Positions 56,367 to 64,000 of a stretch of DNA of 64,000 bases are shown in pieces. Below the pieces are notes generated by a model. It did no database searches, had not been told where the DNA came from, and worked only from the letters and a program-made list of their open reading frames with translations. Positions within the stretch are counted from its first letter, which is position 1. Every line of letters starts with the position of its first letter. The stretch covers positions 992,001 through 1,056,000 of the forward strand of contig JABFRS010000001.1 in the NCBI GenBank assembly GCA_013141055.1, written 5' to 3'. Origin of the DNA: Cyclobacteriaceae bacterium. GTDB lineage: Bacteria; Bacteroidota; Bacteroidia; Cytophagales; Cyclobacteriaceae. A program made the translations under genes and the position numbers.

Positions 56367-56936
56367 ATGTCAGAGTTAGAAAAATACATTCAAACTTACT
56401 TTGGCGTCAGTCTCGAAGAACTTTCAAAGATCAGTTCGTTTTTCAAACCTGTACAATTGAAAAAAGGGGATTACTATCTCAAAGCAGGTCAGAAGTCAGA
56501 TCGTCTGGGGTTTGTACAATCTGGCATCATTCGCGAATTTCTATTGGTGGGCGACAAGGAAGTAACAAAGTGGATTTCTACGAAAGGTTATTTTGTCGTT
56601 GATCTTTCCAGCTTCCTGTTCGATAAATCCGCACGTTGGAATATCCAAGCCCTCACGGATTGCGAACTCTTCATCATTGACAGCAACAGCTATCGAAAAA
56701 TAGCAAGTGTGATTCCCGCATGGCCGGAACTGGAAAAATTATTCATTGCACGATGCTTCACCCTGCTGGAAGAACGGATTGTCACACATCTATCAATGAC
56801 CGCAGAAGAGCGCTATAACCAGCTCTTCAAGTTTAATAAGGAACTATTTAATCAAGTACCTCTTCAATACCTGGCTTCCATGCTGGGAATGACGCCAGAA
56901 ACCCTCAGTCGCCTAAGAAAAAAAGCGCTTTCATGA
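56367..56936 (+). CDS. Crp/Fnr-family transcriptional regulator
   Basis: A cyclic-nucleotide-binding-type beta roll occupies residues 25-115 (QLKKGDYYLKAGQKSDRLGFVQSGIIREF). A compact Crp-type helix-turn-helix follows (PLQYLASMLGMTPETLSRLRKKAL) at the very end. At 189 residues it is short. Cysteines for an Fnr-type Fe-S cluster are absent. It stands 70 bp upstream of, and in the same direction as, a secreted SRPBCC protein, which may be its target. Confidence 0.92.
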   Translation: MSELEKYIQTYFGVSLEELSKISSFFKPVQLKKGDYYLKAGQKSDRLGFVQSGIIREFLLVGDKEVTKWISTKGYFVVDLSSFLFDKSARWNIQALTDCELFIIDSNSYRKIASVIPAWPELEKLFIARCFTLLEERIVTHLSMTAEERYNQLFKFNKELFNQVPLQYLASMLGMTPETLSRLRKKALS

Positions 56937-57006
56937 CTTCTTGATTTTTGTCAAGAGCAACTGCTGATTTCACCTGGATATTTGAGTCGTCAAAAACAAA
57001 ACGACC

Positions 57007-57519
57007 ATGTCCACGAAATCATTTCTATTGACCGTCATTGGTTTGGCGGTTTTACAAAGTTCAGTCGCTCAAACAAAATCAACTATGAAAAGCATTAACA
57101 ATCAGGCACCGGTAAAGTGCAACAAAACAATTACTATCAACGCCAGTAAAGCTGAAGTATGGAATGTCATGGCAAATATTGCCCAATGGCCTGCGTGGCA
57201 AAAAGACATTGCAAAGACAAAGCTTAACGGACCGCTGAAGGTTGGCACTACGTTCGACTGGAAAACGGGAGGGGCAGGAATTCATTCGACACTGCACACG
57301 ATCGAACCAGGTTCACAATTAGGATGGACTGGTAAAACCTTTGGACTGCTTGCCATTCATAACTGGACGCTGACAGAAGTCGATGGTAAAACTCAAATCT
57401 TCGTGGAAGAAAGTATGGAAGGTTTACTGGCCGGAGTATTTAAAAAAGCATTCAATAAAAATCTTGAGAAAGGAATGGTCTCCTGGCTGGACTTTTTAAA
57501 AGCAGAATGTGAAAAGTGA
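57007..57519 (+). CDS. Secreted SRPBCC/polyketide-cyclase-like protein
   Basis: A signal peptide (residues 1-21, ending SSVAQ) is followed by an SRPBCC fold with the strand pattern ITINASKAEVWNVMANIAQWPAWQKDI and a late helix GVFKKAFNKNLEKGMVSWLDFLKAE. SRPBCC proteins bind hydrophobic ligands in a deep cavity and are normally cytoplasmic, so export is unusual. An internal methionine at residue 27 could yield a cytoplasmic version. It follows the Crp-like regulator. Confidence 0.82.
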   Translation: MSTKSFLLTVIGLAVLQSSVAQTKSTMKSINNQAPVKCNKTITINASKAEVWNVMANIAQWPAWQKDIAKTKLNGPLKVGTTFDWKTGGAGIHSTLHTIEPGSQLGWTGKTFGLLAIHNWTLTEVDGKTQIFVEESMEGLLAGVFKKAFNKNLEKGMVSWLDFLKAECEK

Positions 57520-57526
57520 GTAAAAG

Positions 57527-57562
57527 TATAAAGCGAAAAGCATGAGCCTTTTCGCTTTTATA
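57527..57562. terminator. Bidirectional terminator between SRPBCC gene and preA
   Basis: AAAGCGAAAAG (57530-57540) and CTTTTCGCTTT (57548-57558) form an 11-base stem with a 7-base loop and A/T flanks. It serves both convergent genes. Confidence 0.85.
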
Positions 57563-57566
57563 TTTT

Positions 57567-58835
57567 CTAATGATCATTTAAAGGCAACCCTTTCCTTTGG
57601 AACTCTTTCCAGTTGAGGTACTCATCACCCTTCCGGTGAACTTCCATGGTAATACAATTCTCCACCGGACAGATGAGCTTACATAAGTTACATCCTACGC
57701 ACTCCTCATCTTTTACCGTGTAGGTATTGTAAGGCATTCCCTGTGTCAGATTAATGGATTGATGGGAACCATCTTCACAGGCTATGTAACAAAGTCCACA
57801 GTGAATACACTTATCCTGGCTGATCTTGGCAATGATATGATAGTTTATGTCAAGATCTTCCCAGTGAGTAAGATTCGGAACAGACTTTCCAATAAAATCG
57901 TTGATCGTCTTGAATCCCTTTTCATCCATCCAGTTATTCATACCATCACACATATCTTCCACGATCCGGAACCCGTGCTTCATTGCGGCAGTACACACCT
58001 GAACAGAAGTTGCACCCAGCAGCATAAATTCAACAGCATCCTTCCATGTACTGATGCCACCAATTCCAGAGATGGGAACCTTTCTTGTGGTTGGATCCTG
58101 ACTGATCGTGGTAAGCATTTTCAATGCGATGGGCTTCACAGCTGGTCCGCAGTATCCACCAAATACAGACTTACCAGCAACGTTTGGATTGGGAACTAAT
58201 GTATCAAGATCAATACCCGTTACTGATTGAATTGTATTGATCAATGAAAGCGCATTCGTTCCTGCTTCCACTGAAGCTTTACCAGTAGGCACGACAGAAT
58301 GAACATTGGGCGTCAGCTTTGTTATCACTGGAATTGTTGCCTTCTCCATTACCCACTCCACAACCATTCTCGCAATCTCCGGATCCTGACCCACTGCCGC
58401 ACCCATCCCCCTTTCGGTCATTCCATGAGGGCAACCAAAATTCAATTCCAGTCCATGTGCCCCTGTATCCTCCACCTGACTGATCAACTCATGCCATTTC
58501 TCACGACTGTTGTCGGCCATCAATGAAACGATCATAGCGCGATCCGGAAACAGTCTGACACATTCTTTAATCTCCCGGAGATTTATATCAAGTGGACGAT
58601 CACTGATCAATTCAATATTATTAAAACCCATAATGCGGGTTCCATTATAATCAACTGAAGAATACCGCGATGAAACATTCTTCACCTGACTTCCTAATGT
58701 TTTCCAAACAACTCCACCCCATCCCGCTTCGAAAGCACGCAAAACATTTACCTGCTTGTCTGTTGGAGGAGCACTCGCTAACCAGAATGGATTAGGAGAT
58801 TTAATGCCCAGAAAGTCAGTGGATAAATCGGCCAT
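57567..58835 (-). CDS. preA: NAD-dependent dihydropyrimidine dehydrogenase subunit PreA
   Basis: PreA reduces uracil and thymine to their dihydro forms. An N-terminal FMN TIM barrel (LSTDFLGIKSPNPFWLASAPPTD, LELNFGCPHGMTERGMGAAVGQ) is followed by a ferredoxin-like domain with two 4Fe-4S motifs, CIHCGLCYIACED and CVGCNLCKLICPVENC. Length 422. It is the last gene of the pyrimidine operon, 2 bp after preT. Confidence 0.97.
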   Translation of the reverse strand: MADLSTDFLGIKSPNPFWLASAPPTDKQVNVLRAFEAGWGGVVWKTLGSQVKNVSSRYSSVDYNGTRIMGFNNIELISDRPLDINLREIKECVRLFPDRAMIVSLMADNSREKWHELISQVEDTGAHGLELNFGCPHGMTERGMGAAVGQDPEIARMVVEWVMEKATIPVITKLTPNVHSVVPTGKASVEAGTNALSLINTIQSVTGIDLDTLVPNPNVAGKSVFGGYCGPAVKPIALKMLTTISQDPTTRKVPISGIGGISTWKDAVEFMLLGATSVQVCTAAMKHGFRIVEDMCDGMNNWMDEKGFKTINDFIGKSVPNLTHWEDLDINYHIIAKISQDKCIHCGLCYIACEDGSHQSINLTQGMPYNTYTVKDEECVGCNLCKLICPVENCITMEVHRKGDEYLNWKEFQRKGLPLNDH

Positions 58836-58837
58836 AG

Positions 58838-60187
58838 TTATTTCTGATCAGCGTTTAAATAATTTAAAATTCCCTTCGCCCCATCTTTTCCAGCCTGCAC
58901 AGCATCCACCACTTCCTTACCTCCATTGACAGCATCACCTCCTGCAAATACACCTTTGAGATTGGTAGACTGAGATTTGTCAATGACAAGCTTGCCAGAA
59001 TTATTATTTAGCGAGTTATTTTTAATCAACTCCTCAAAAGGAACCTGACCAGCCGCTTTAATTACCATGTCAACATCCAACAACATGGTTTGCCCTGTAG
59101 CAATAGGAGATCTTCTTCCGCTTTTATCCGGAGCACCCAACTTCATGATGTTGCATTCAAGTTGTGACACCTTTCCGTTCTTATCAATTACTTTATTCGG
59201 TGCTGTGAGCCATAAAATATTGCATCCATCCAGCTTTGCAATGTTAAGCTCCACTTCCGTGCAAGGCATCTCCTCCTGGGTTCGTCTGTATACCAATGTT
59301 ACCTCCTTGGCACCCAGTCTTTTGGCTTGAGTAGCTGCGTCAATGGCGGTCATGCCCATACCAATTACTGCGACTTTATCCCCTACCGGTATCGATGAAT
59401 AGCCTTTTGTTCTGATGTCATATATGAATCGAATGGCGTCAATCACGCCTTCTGCATCTTCACCAGGAATATCCAGTTGTCTTGCAACTCCAACACCAAT
59501 TCCGAGATAAACAGCATCATAATTTTTTTGCAGATCAGACAAAGAAATATCCTTCCCCAACTCCTGGCTGTACTTAATATCAATACCACCTACTGAAGTG
59601 ATGTAGTCTACTTCATCTTTGCAGAATTCCGGCGTGACTTTGTAGGCTGCAATTCCATAGGTCATCAGACCTCCGCCAAGAGACTCCTTCTCATAAATGG
59701 TAACATCCACACCTTCACGGGAAAGTACATGTGCACAACTCAATCCTGCAGGCCCCGCTCCTACAATAGCAACTCTCTTTCCAATGGATGGCTTGCGTTC
59801 AAAAAGCTTCCACTTCTTGCCCATCGCCATCTCTGTAGAATAGCGTTGAAGTTTTGCAATATGAATTGGCGTTTCTTCAAGGAGATTATAAACACAGGCA
59901 CCTTCACAAAGTTTTTCAACAGGACAAACTTTCGAGCAGCCCGCCCCCATTATATTTGATTCAAATATTGTGCGTGCCGAACCCTTTACATTATCTGTAG
60001 TGATTTGTTTAATGAACTTGGGGACATTAATACTGGTCGGGCAACTCTTGGTACACGGTGCATCATAGCAAAACAAGCAACGATTGGCTTCAATCAATGC
60101 AGCCTCCTTGGATTCAAACGGAGGATGTATATCTCCGAAATTCTCCTCGTATTGCTTTTCCGTTAATCGGTTATTTATGATCGCCAC
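58838..60187 (-). CDS. preT: NAD(P)-dependent dihydropyrimidine dehydrogenase subunit PreT
   Basis: PreT is the FAD/NAD(P) electron-transfer partner of PreA. An N-terminal iron-sulfur region has CLFCYDAPCTKSCPT and GAGCSKVCPVEKLCEGACV. The FAD motif is VAIVGAGPAGLSCAH (about residues 139-153) and the nucleotide motif VAVIGMGMTAIDAATQA. Length 449. It lies 11 bp after the amidohydrolase gene and 2 bp before preA. Confidence 0.96.
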   Translation of the reverse strand: MAIINNRLTEKQYEENFGDIHPPFESKEAALIEANRCLFCYDAPCTKSCPTSINVPKFIKQITTDNVKGSARTIFESNIMGAGCSKVCPVEKLCEGACVYNLLEETPIHIAKLQRYSTEMAMGKKWKLFERKPSIGKRVAIVGAGPAGLSCAHVLSREGVDVTIYEKESLGGGLMTYGIAAYKVTPEFCKDEVDYITSVGGIDIKYSQELGKDISLSDLQKNYDAVYLGIGVGVARQLDIPGEDAEGVIDAIRFIYDIRTKGYSSIPVGDKVAVIGMGMTAIDAATQAKRLGAKEVTLVYRRTQEEMPCTEVELNIAKLDGCNILWLTAPNKVIDKNGKVSQLECNIMKLGAPDKSGRRSPIATGQTMLLDVDMVIKAAGQVPFEELIKNNSLNNNSGKLVIDKSQSTNLKGVFAGGDAVNGGKEVVDAVQAGKDGAKGILNYLNADQK

Positions 60188-60198
60188 GCATTGTTTGC

Positions 60199-61065
60199 TT
60201 ATAGTTCAACTAGTTTACCGTAGGTCTCAGGACGTCTGTCGCGAAAGAACTGCCATACACTTCTCACTTCATCAATCATATCGAGATCAAATTCTCCTAT
60301 CAGCAGTTCATCTTTGTCTTCAGAAGCTTGCGCAAATATCTGACCCCGTGGATCCACGAAATATGATGATCCATAAAACTTACCCAGATTCCATGGCTTC
60401 TCAGTGCCTACACGATTGATGCATCCCATAAAATATCCATTTGCCGCAGCATGCGCAGGCTGCTCAAGTTTCCACAAGTACTGTGACAAACCTGCCACCG
60501 TTGCTGATGGATTGTAAACGATCTCTGCTCCGTTTAATCCAAGGCAACGGGCCCCATCCGGAAAGTGACGATCGTAACAGATATAAACACCCACCTTTGC
60601 ATAGCGCGTTTGAAATACCGGGTACCCAAGATTGCCTGGTTTAAAAAAGAACTTTTCCCAGAATCCTGAAGTATGAGGAATGTGATTCTTCCGATACTTG
60701 CCAAGATATGTTCCATCCGCATCGATGACCGCTGCCGTATTATACAATACACCTGCCTGCTCTTTTTCATAGATAGGAACAATAATCACCATGCTGTATT
60801 TCTTTGCATACACGGCAAGACGTTCCGTAGTTGGCCCTGGCACTGACTCAGCGGAGTTATACCATGCCTTATCCTGTCCCGGACAGAAATAGGGAGTGCT
60901 GAAGATCTCTTGCAGGCAAAGTATCTGAACACCTTTCTTACCAGCTTCCTCAATCAAAGGAATATGTTTCTGGATCATTGCTTCCATGATCTCAGAGATT
61001 GTTCCTTCGCCCTCCGTTTTTGGTAAGCTCATCTGGATCAATCCTGACTTAATCTTTCTAGCCAT
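60199..61065 (-). CDS. Beta-ureidopropionase-type nitrilase-superfamily hydrolase
   Basis: The nitrilase triad is Glu53 (LQEIFSTPYF), Lys126 (KYRKNHIPH) and Cys163 (YICYDRHFPDG). The motif around the cysteine fits N-carbamoyl-beta-alanine amidohydrolases, which release beta-alanine, CO2 and ammonia. Position between hydA and preT supports this specificity. Length 288. Confidence 0.9.
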   Translation of the reverse strand: MARKIKSGLIQMSLPKTEGEGTISEIMEAMIQKHIPLIEEAGKKGVQILCLQEIFSTPYFCPGQDKAWYNSAESVPGPTTERLAVYAKKYSMVIIVPIYEKEQAGVLYNTAAVIDADGTYLGKYRKNHIPHTSGFWEKFFFKPGNLGYPVFQTRYAKVGVYICYDRHFPDGARCLGLNGAEIVYNPSATVAGLSQYLWKLEQPAHAAANGYFMGCINRVGTEKPWNLGKFYGSSYFVDPRGQIFAQASEDKDELLIGEFDLDMIDEVRSVWQFFRDRRPETYGKLVEL

Positions 61066-61083
61066 TACTTTGTGAGTTTTGTG

Positions 61084-62466
61084 TTAAATGAAATTTTTCA
61101 CCTTGCCACGTTTGATAAACTTTCCGTATCCTTTCTTCACTAAACATTCTCCTTTATCAATAGCAACAGATCCTCTGAGTACTACAGTCTTTACTTTTCC
61201 GGTCAGTTCCCATCCTTCATATGCTGAATAGTCAACATTCATATGATGGGTCTTTACAGAAAGTGTGTGTTTTTCTTTTGGATCGAAGAGTATAATGTCA
61301 GCATCGCTTCCAACGGCAATCGTTCCTTTTCGGGGGAACATTCCAAAGATCTTTGCCGGATTAGTACACGCAACTTCGACGTATTTATTCAAGCTTATTT
61401 TCTCTTTTGCAACTCCCTCGCTGAACAACAACTCCATTCTGTTTTCAATCGCGGGATGACCATTGGGAATCTTTGAAAAATCTTTCTCTCCCATTCTCTT
61501 CTGCTCCCAATTAAAAGGACAGTGGTCGGTGGCAACAATCTGAACAAGTCCCTGATTAATGCCCGCCCATAACGTTGCCTGATCCTTCTTCTCACGCAAT
61601 GGTGGACTCATGACCCATTTCGCTCCTTCAAAATTCTTCTCATATAAAGACGCATCCAGTATCAGATACTGAATACAGGTTTCAACAAAGACCTTTTGAT
61701 TTCTTCGGGTCGCAAGACGAACAGCATTCAAAGCACCCTCACAGGTAAGATGAACAATGTAGCCAGGGCATCCCGTGTAATTGATCATTTCGACAAATCG
61801 ATTGCTCGCTTCTGCTTCCGTAACTTCTGGTTGAGACAGGTAGTGATACAATGGCGCAAGTTTACCTTCGGCTCTGTGCTTCGCTACCAGAAAATCAATC
61901 ATATCTCCATTGGTGGCGTGAACGGTGACCATACCGCCCTGCTTTTTCACCTCCTGCATCAGTCCCACCATCTGACGATCATCGATCATCAGCGCTCCTT
62001 TATATGCCATGAAAGTTTTAAAGGAAGTAATACCTTCTTCTTCCACCATCGTTTTGATCTCCGCTTTTGTAGACTCGTTGAAATCCGTAACGGCCATATG
62101 AAAACTATAATCTCCAACGGTATTTCCTTTTGCCCTTGAATTCCACTCCGCCAAAGCCTCTTTTAAAGAACTTCCCTGTGTTTGCAAAACAAAATCAATC
62201 ACAGTAGTGGTGCCGCCATGCAGTGCGGCTCTTGTACCTGTTTCATGCGAATCACTGGAAAATGTTCCCATAAAAGGCATATCCAGGTGAACGTGCGGAT
62301 CAATTCCACCTGGCATTACCAGCAATCCCGATGCATCAATCTCCTTATCAGCTTTCACATTGAGATTCTTTCCAATCGCGGATACAGTTTCTCCTTCAAT
62401 AAAAATATCTGCCACATAATCATCCGTGGCTGTAATGATCCTTCCATTCTTAATGAGCAGCGACAT
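61084..62466 (-). CDS. hydA: Dihydropyrimidinase
   Basis: This enzyme opens the dihydrouracil ring to N-carbamoyl-beta-alanine. Metal residues: His58 and His60 (DPHVHLDMP), the carboxylated Lys150 (SFKTFMAYKG), His183 (TVHATNGD), His239 (VHLTCEG) and Asp314 (ATDHCPF). Length 460. It overlaps the transporter gene by 17 bp and precedes the beta-ureidopropionase by 18 bp. Confidence 0.97.
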   Translation of the reverse strand: MSLLIKNGRIITATDDYVADIFIEGETVSAIGKNLNVKADKEIDASGLLVMPGGIDPHVHLDMPFMGTFSSDSHETGTRAALHGGTTTVIDFVLQTQGSSLKEALAEWNSRAKGNTVGDYSFHMAVTDFNESTKAEIKTMVEEEGITSFKTFMAYKGALMIDDRQMVGLMQEVKKQGGMVTVHATNGDMIDFLVAKHRAEGKLAPLYHYLSQPEVTEAEASNRFVEMINYTGCPGYIVHLTCEGALNAVRLATRRNQKVFVETCIQYLILDASLYEKNFEGAKWVMSPPLREKKDQATLWAGINQGLVQIVATDHCPFNWEQKRMGEKDFSKIPNGHPAIENRMELLFSEGVAKEKISLNKYVEVACTNPAKIFGMFPRKGTIAVGSDADIILFDPKEKHTLSVKTHHMNVDYSAYEGWELTGKVKTVVLRGSVAIDKGECLVKKGYGKFIKRGKVKNFI

Positions 62467-63922
62467 ACGATGTTTCTTTAGCTTCAGTAATTATTTCTGA
62501 TTTCATTAGCATGCGGTAAATAACTCCACTCACCAGAAAGCCAACAAACCAGGCATAGTTATACAAGTTATTAATCCAGAATGGAAAAGTATCAACAGAG
62601 ACCAATTTTATCGTTGTTAAAAAACCAGGGATATTTGGAATGATTCCAATTATCAATGCTATTAATGCAGCAGTGTTGAATCCACTCCTGAAACTGTAAA
62701 TTCCTTTTGGATTGTAAAGCTCATCAACATTCAATCTTTGCTTCCGGATGAAATAATAATCAACGATCATGATGCCTCCTACCGGACCCAGCAAACTTGA
62801 ATAACCTACAAGCCAGGTGAAAATATATCCTGTTGGATCCGCCACAAGTTTCCATGGAAAAATTAAAACTCCGATGATCCCTGTGATGTATCCACCAAGA
62901 CGAAAATTGATCTTTGAAGGTGCCAGATTTGCAAAGTCATTGGCAGGACTGACAATATTAGCAGCAATGTTCGTAGCCAGCGTGGAAATGGCAACCGCTA
63001 TCATTGCCAGACTAACGAGAAGTTTACTTTCAAATTTACCAGCCAGCACTAATGGATCCCAGATCGTAGTACCATATATAATGGTTGTCGCGGAAGTCAC
63101 CACTACCCCTATAAACGCAAACAACGTCATCGATGGTGGCAACCCAATGATCTGTCCTTTTATCTGCGCCTTTTGGCTTACAGCATATCGCGTAAAGTCG
63201 GGAATATTTAATGAAAGTGTTGCCCAGAAACCCACCATGCCTGTCAATGCAGGAAAGAAGAATGTAAAGAAATCTGTGGTGTTGGAAAATTTTGAAGGCT
63301 GTTCAAGTATCGGACCTAATCCATTGCCGGCTGAAATTGCCCAGAACAGTAACGCCAATGCTGCTACCGGCAAAAAGAATGCTTTGAATACCAAAAGTTT
63401 TTTGATGCTATCGACACCGAGATAGACTACGTACATATTCAACATCCAAAACAGAATGAATGTGATGGCCGGACCAGTCTGCAATCCAAAAGAATCCGGA
63501 AAGATCTGTGGCAATGTCTCCAAAGATGGAATCCATAATCTCAACAACTGGTATAAAGAGAATCCGCCGATCCAGGTTTGAATGCCAAACCAGCCGCACG
63601 CAACTATCGCACGAAGCATTGCAGGAATATTTGCACCAGTCGTTCCAAAGCTTGCGCGAACAAAAACAGGAAAAGGAATTCCATATTTCGCACCTGCATG
63701 TCCATTTAAGATCATGGGAATAAGAACTACTGTATTTCCCAGGAAAATTGTCAACACAGATTGCCACCAGTTCATGCCACCTTCAATCAGCGAACTAGCA
63801 AGCATGTAGGTCGGAATGCACAAACTCATGCTGATCCATAGCGCAGCGTAGTTCCAGGTATTCCAGGTACGTTTGGTCTCTGGTACTGGTGCCAGATCTT
63901 CGCTATAGAGACTTGAGTTCAA
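62450..63922 (-). CDS. NCS1-family nucleobase/allantoin transporter
   Basis: A 490-residue protein with about twelve membrane helices. NCS1 signature pieces are RTWNTWNYAALWISMSLCIPTYMLAS at the first helix, GIPFPVFVRASFGTTGANIPAMLRA, and NIPDFTRYAVSQKAQIKGQ. It probably imports uracil, thymine or dihydropyrimidines with Na+ or H+. The start is TTG at 63922, since no ATG occurs between an upstream in-frame stop and the first helix. First complete gene of the local catabolic operon. Confidence 0.93.
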   Translation of the reverse strand: MNSSLYSEDLAPVPETKRTWNTWNYAALWISMSLCIPTYMLASSLIEGGMNWWQSVLTIFLGNTVVLIPMILNGHAGAKYGIPFPVFVRASFGTTGANIPAMLRAIVACGWFGIQTWIGGFSLYQLLRLWIPSLETLPQIFPDSFGLQTGPAITFILFWMLNMYVVYLGVDSIKKLLVFKAFFLPVAALALLFWAISAGNGLGPILEQPSKFSNTTDFFTFFFPALTGMVGFWATLSLNIPDFTRYAVSQKAQIKGQIIGLPPSMTLFAFIGVVVTSATTIIYGTTIWDPLVLAGKFESKLLVSLAMIAVAISTLATNIAANIVSPANDFANLAPSKINFRLGGYITGIIGVLIFPWKLVADPTGYIFTWLVGYSSLLGPVGGIMIVDYYFIRKQRLNVDELYNPKGIYSFRSGFNTAALIALIIGIIPNIPGFLTTIKLVSVDTFPFWINNLYNYAWFVGFLVSGVIYRMLMKSEIITEAKETSYVAAH

Positions 63923-63964
63923 TTTGAAGATTTGATGATGTGAAGAATACGTTCCGGTTTTATT

Positions 63965-64000
63965 CTACTTAACTACTGCCTCATCCGCTATTTTTAATGC
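63965..64000 (-). CDS. C-terminal end of an upstream gene (partial)
   Basis: The last 36 bases read on the minus strand as 11 codons plus a TAG stop, giving ALKIADEAVVK. This looks like a real protein end. Its place just before a pyrimidine-degradation operon would suit a class III aminotransferase (beta-alanine to malonate semialdehyde), but only 11 residues are visible, so the identity is a guess. Confidence 0.4.
   Translation of the reverse strand, partial: ALKIADEAVVK

Overview
The window looks like a core-genome stretch of a Bacteroidota chromosome, most likely order Cytophagales. Supporting signs are moderate G+C, near absence of Shine-Dalgarno sequences, clear Bacteroidota -7 boxes (TAnnTTTG) upstream of several genes, many outer-membrane beta-barrels, the rplM-rpsI-rpsB-tsf order, a Na+-NQR operon, GH3 and DUF4421 proteins, and a PorE-like PD40/OmpA protein. 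No phage, integrase, insertion sequence, CRISPR array, rRNA or tRNA was seen.

Layout. 1-7 kb: mnmA, then a minus-strand unit in which an AraC regulator, a transglutaminase-like protein and a DUF350 membrane protein overlap end to start, a divergent DUF4345 protein, a small lipoprotein and an 802-residue FtsX/MacB permease. 7-12.3 kb: DUF502 protein, terminator, and nqrA-E, with no nqrF, behind a good promoter. 12.4-16 kb: cmk, a previously unlisted 45-residue lipoprotein directly upstream of it, two orphan proteins and a MATE exporter. 16-19.6 kb: the ribosomal operon rplM-rpsI-rpsB-tsf and a pseudouridine synthase. 19.6-24.4 kb: two outer-membrane barrels, a PhoR/PhoB-like two-component pair and a PF10023 aminopeptidase. 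24.5-33 kb: recA, a MacB-like permease, queA, ispD, DUF2795, ettA, DUF486, a gene-free patch with an 11-bp tandem repeat, and a zinc alcohol dehydrogenase. 33-39 kb: lon-hslU-DUF4421-acyltransferase. 39-48 kb: the PorE-like protein, rseP-dxr-GH3, an HtrA protease and dnaA. 48.7-57.5 kb: methylmalonyl-CoA mutase subunits, a very large secreted TPR-CHAT protein, a Crp-type regulator and a secreted SRPBCC protein. 57.5-64 kb: a reductive pyrimidine-degradation operon (transporter, hydA, beta-ureidopropionase, preT, preA), preceded at the window edge by the last codons of another gene.

The main functional theme is envelope maintenance and proteolysis: Lon, HslU, RseP, HtrA, the CHAT protein, the PF10023 metallopeptidase and the transglutaminase-like protein. 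Metabolic modules are the MEP isoprenoid steps Dxr and IspD, propionate/methylmalonyl-CoA interconversion, uracil/thymine catabolism and sodium-pumping respiration. The least explained items are the exported CHAT-TPR protein, the AraC/transglutaminase/DUF350 unit, the NQR operon lacking NqrF, the 45-residue cysteine-tailed lipoprotein, and the 11-bp tandem repeat. Family assignments rest on motifs read by eye. No database search was run.
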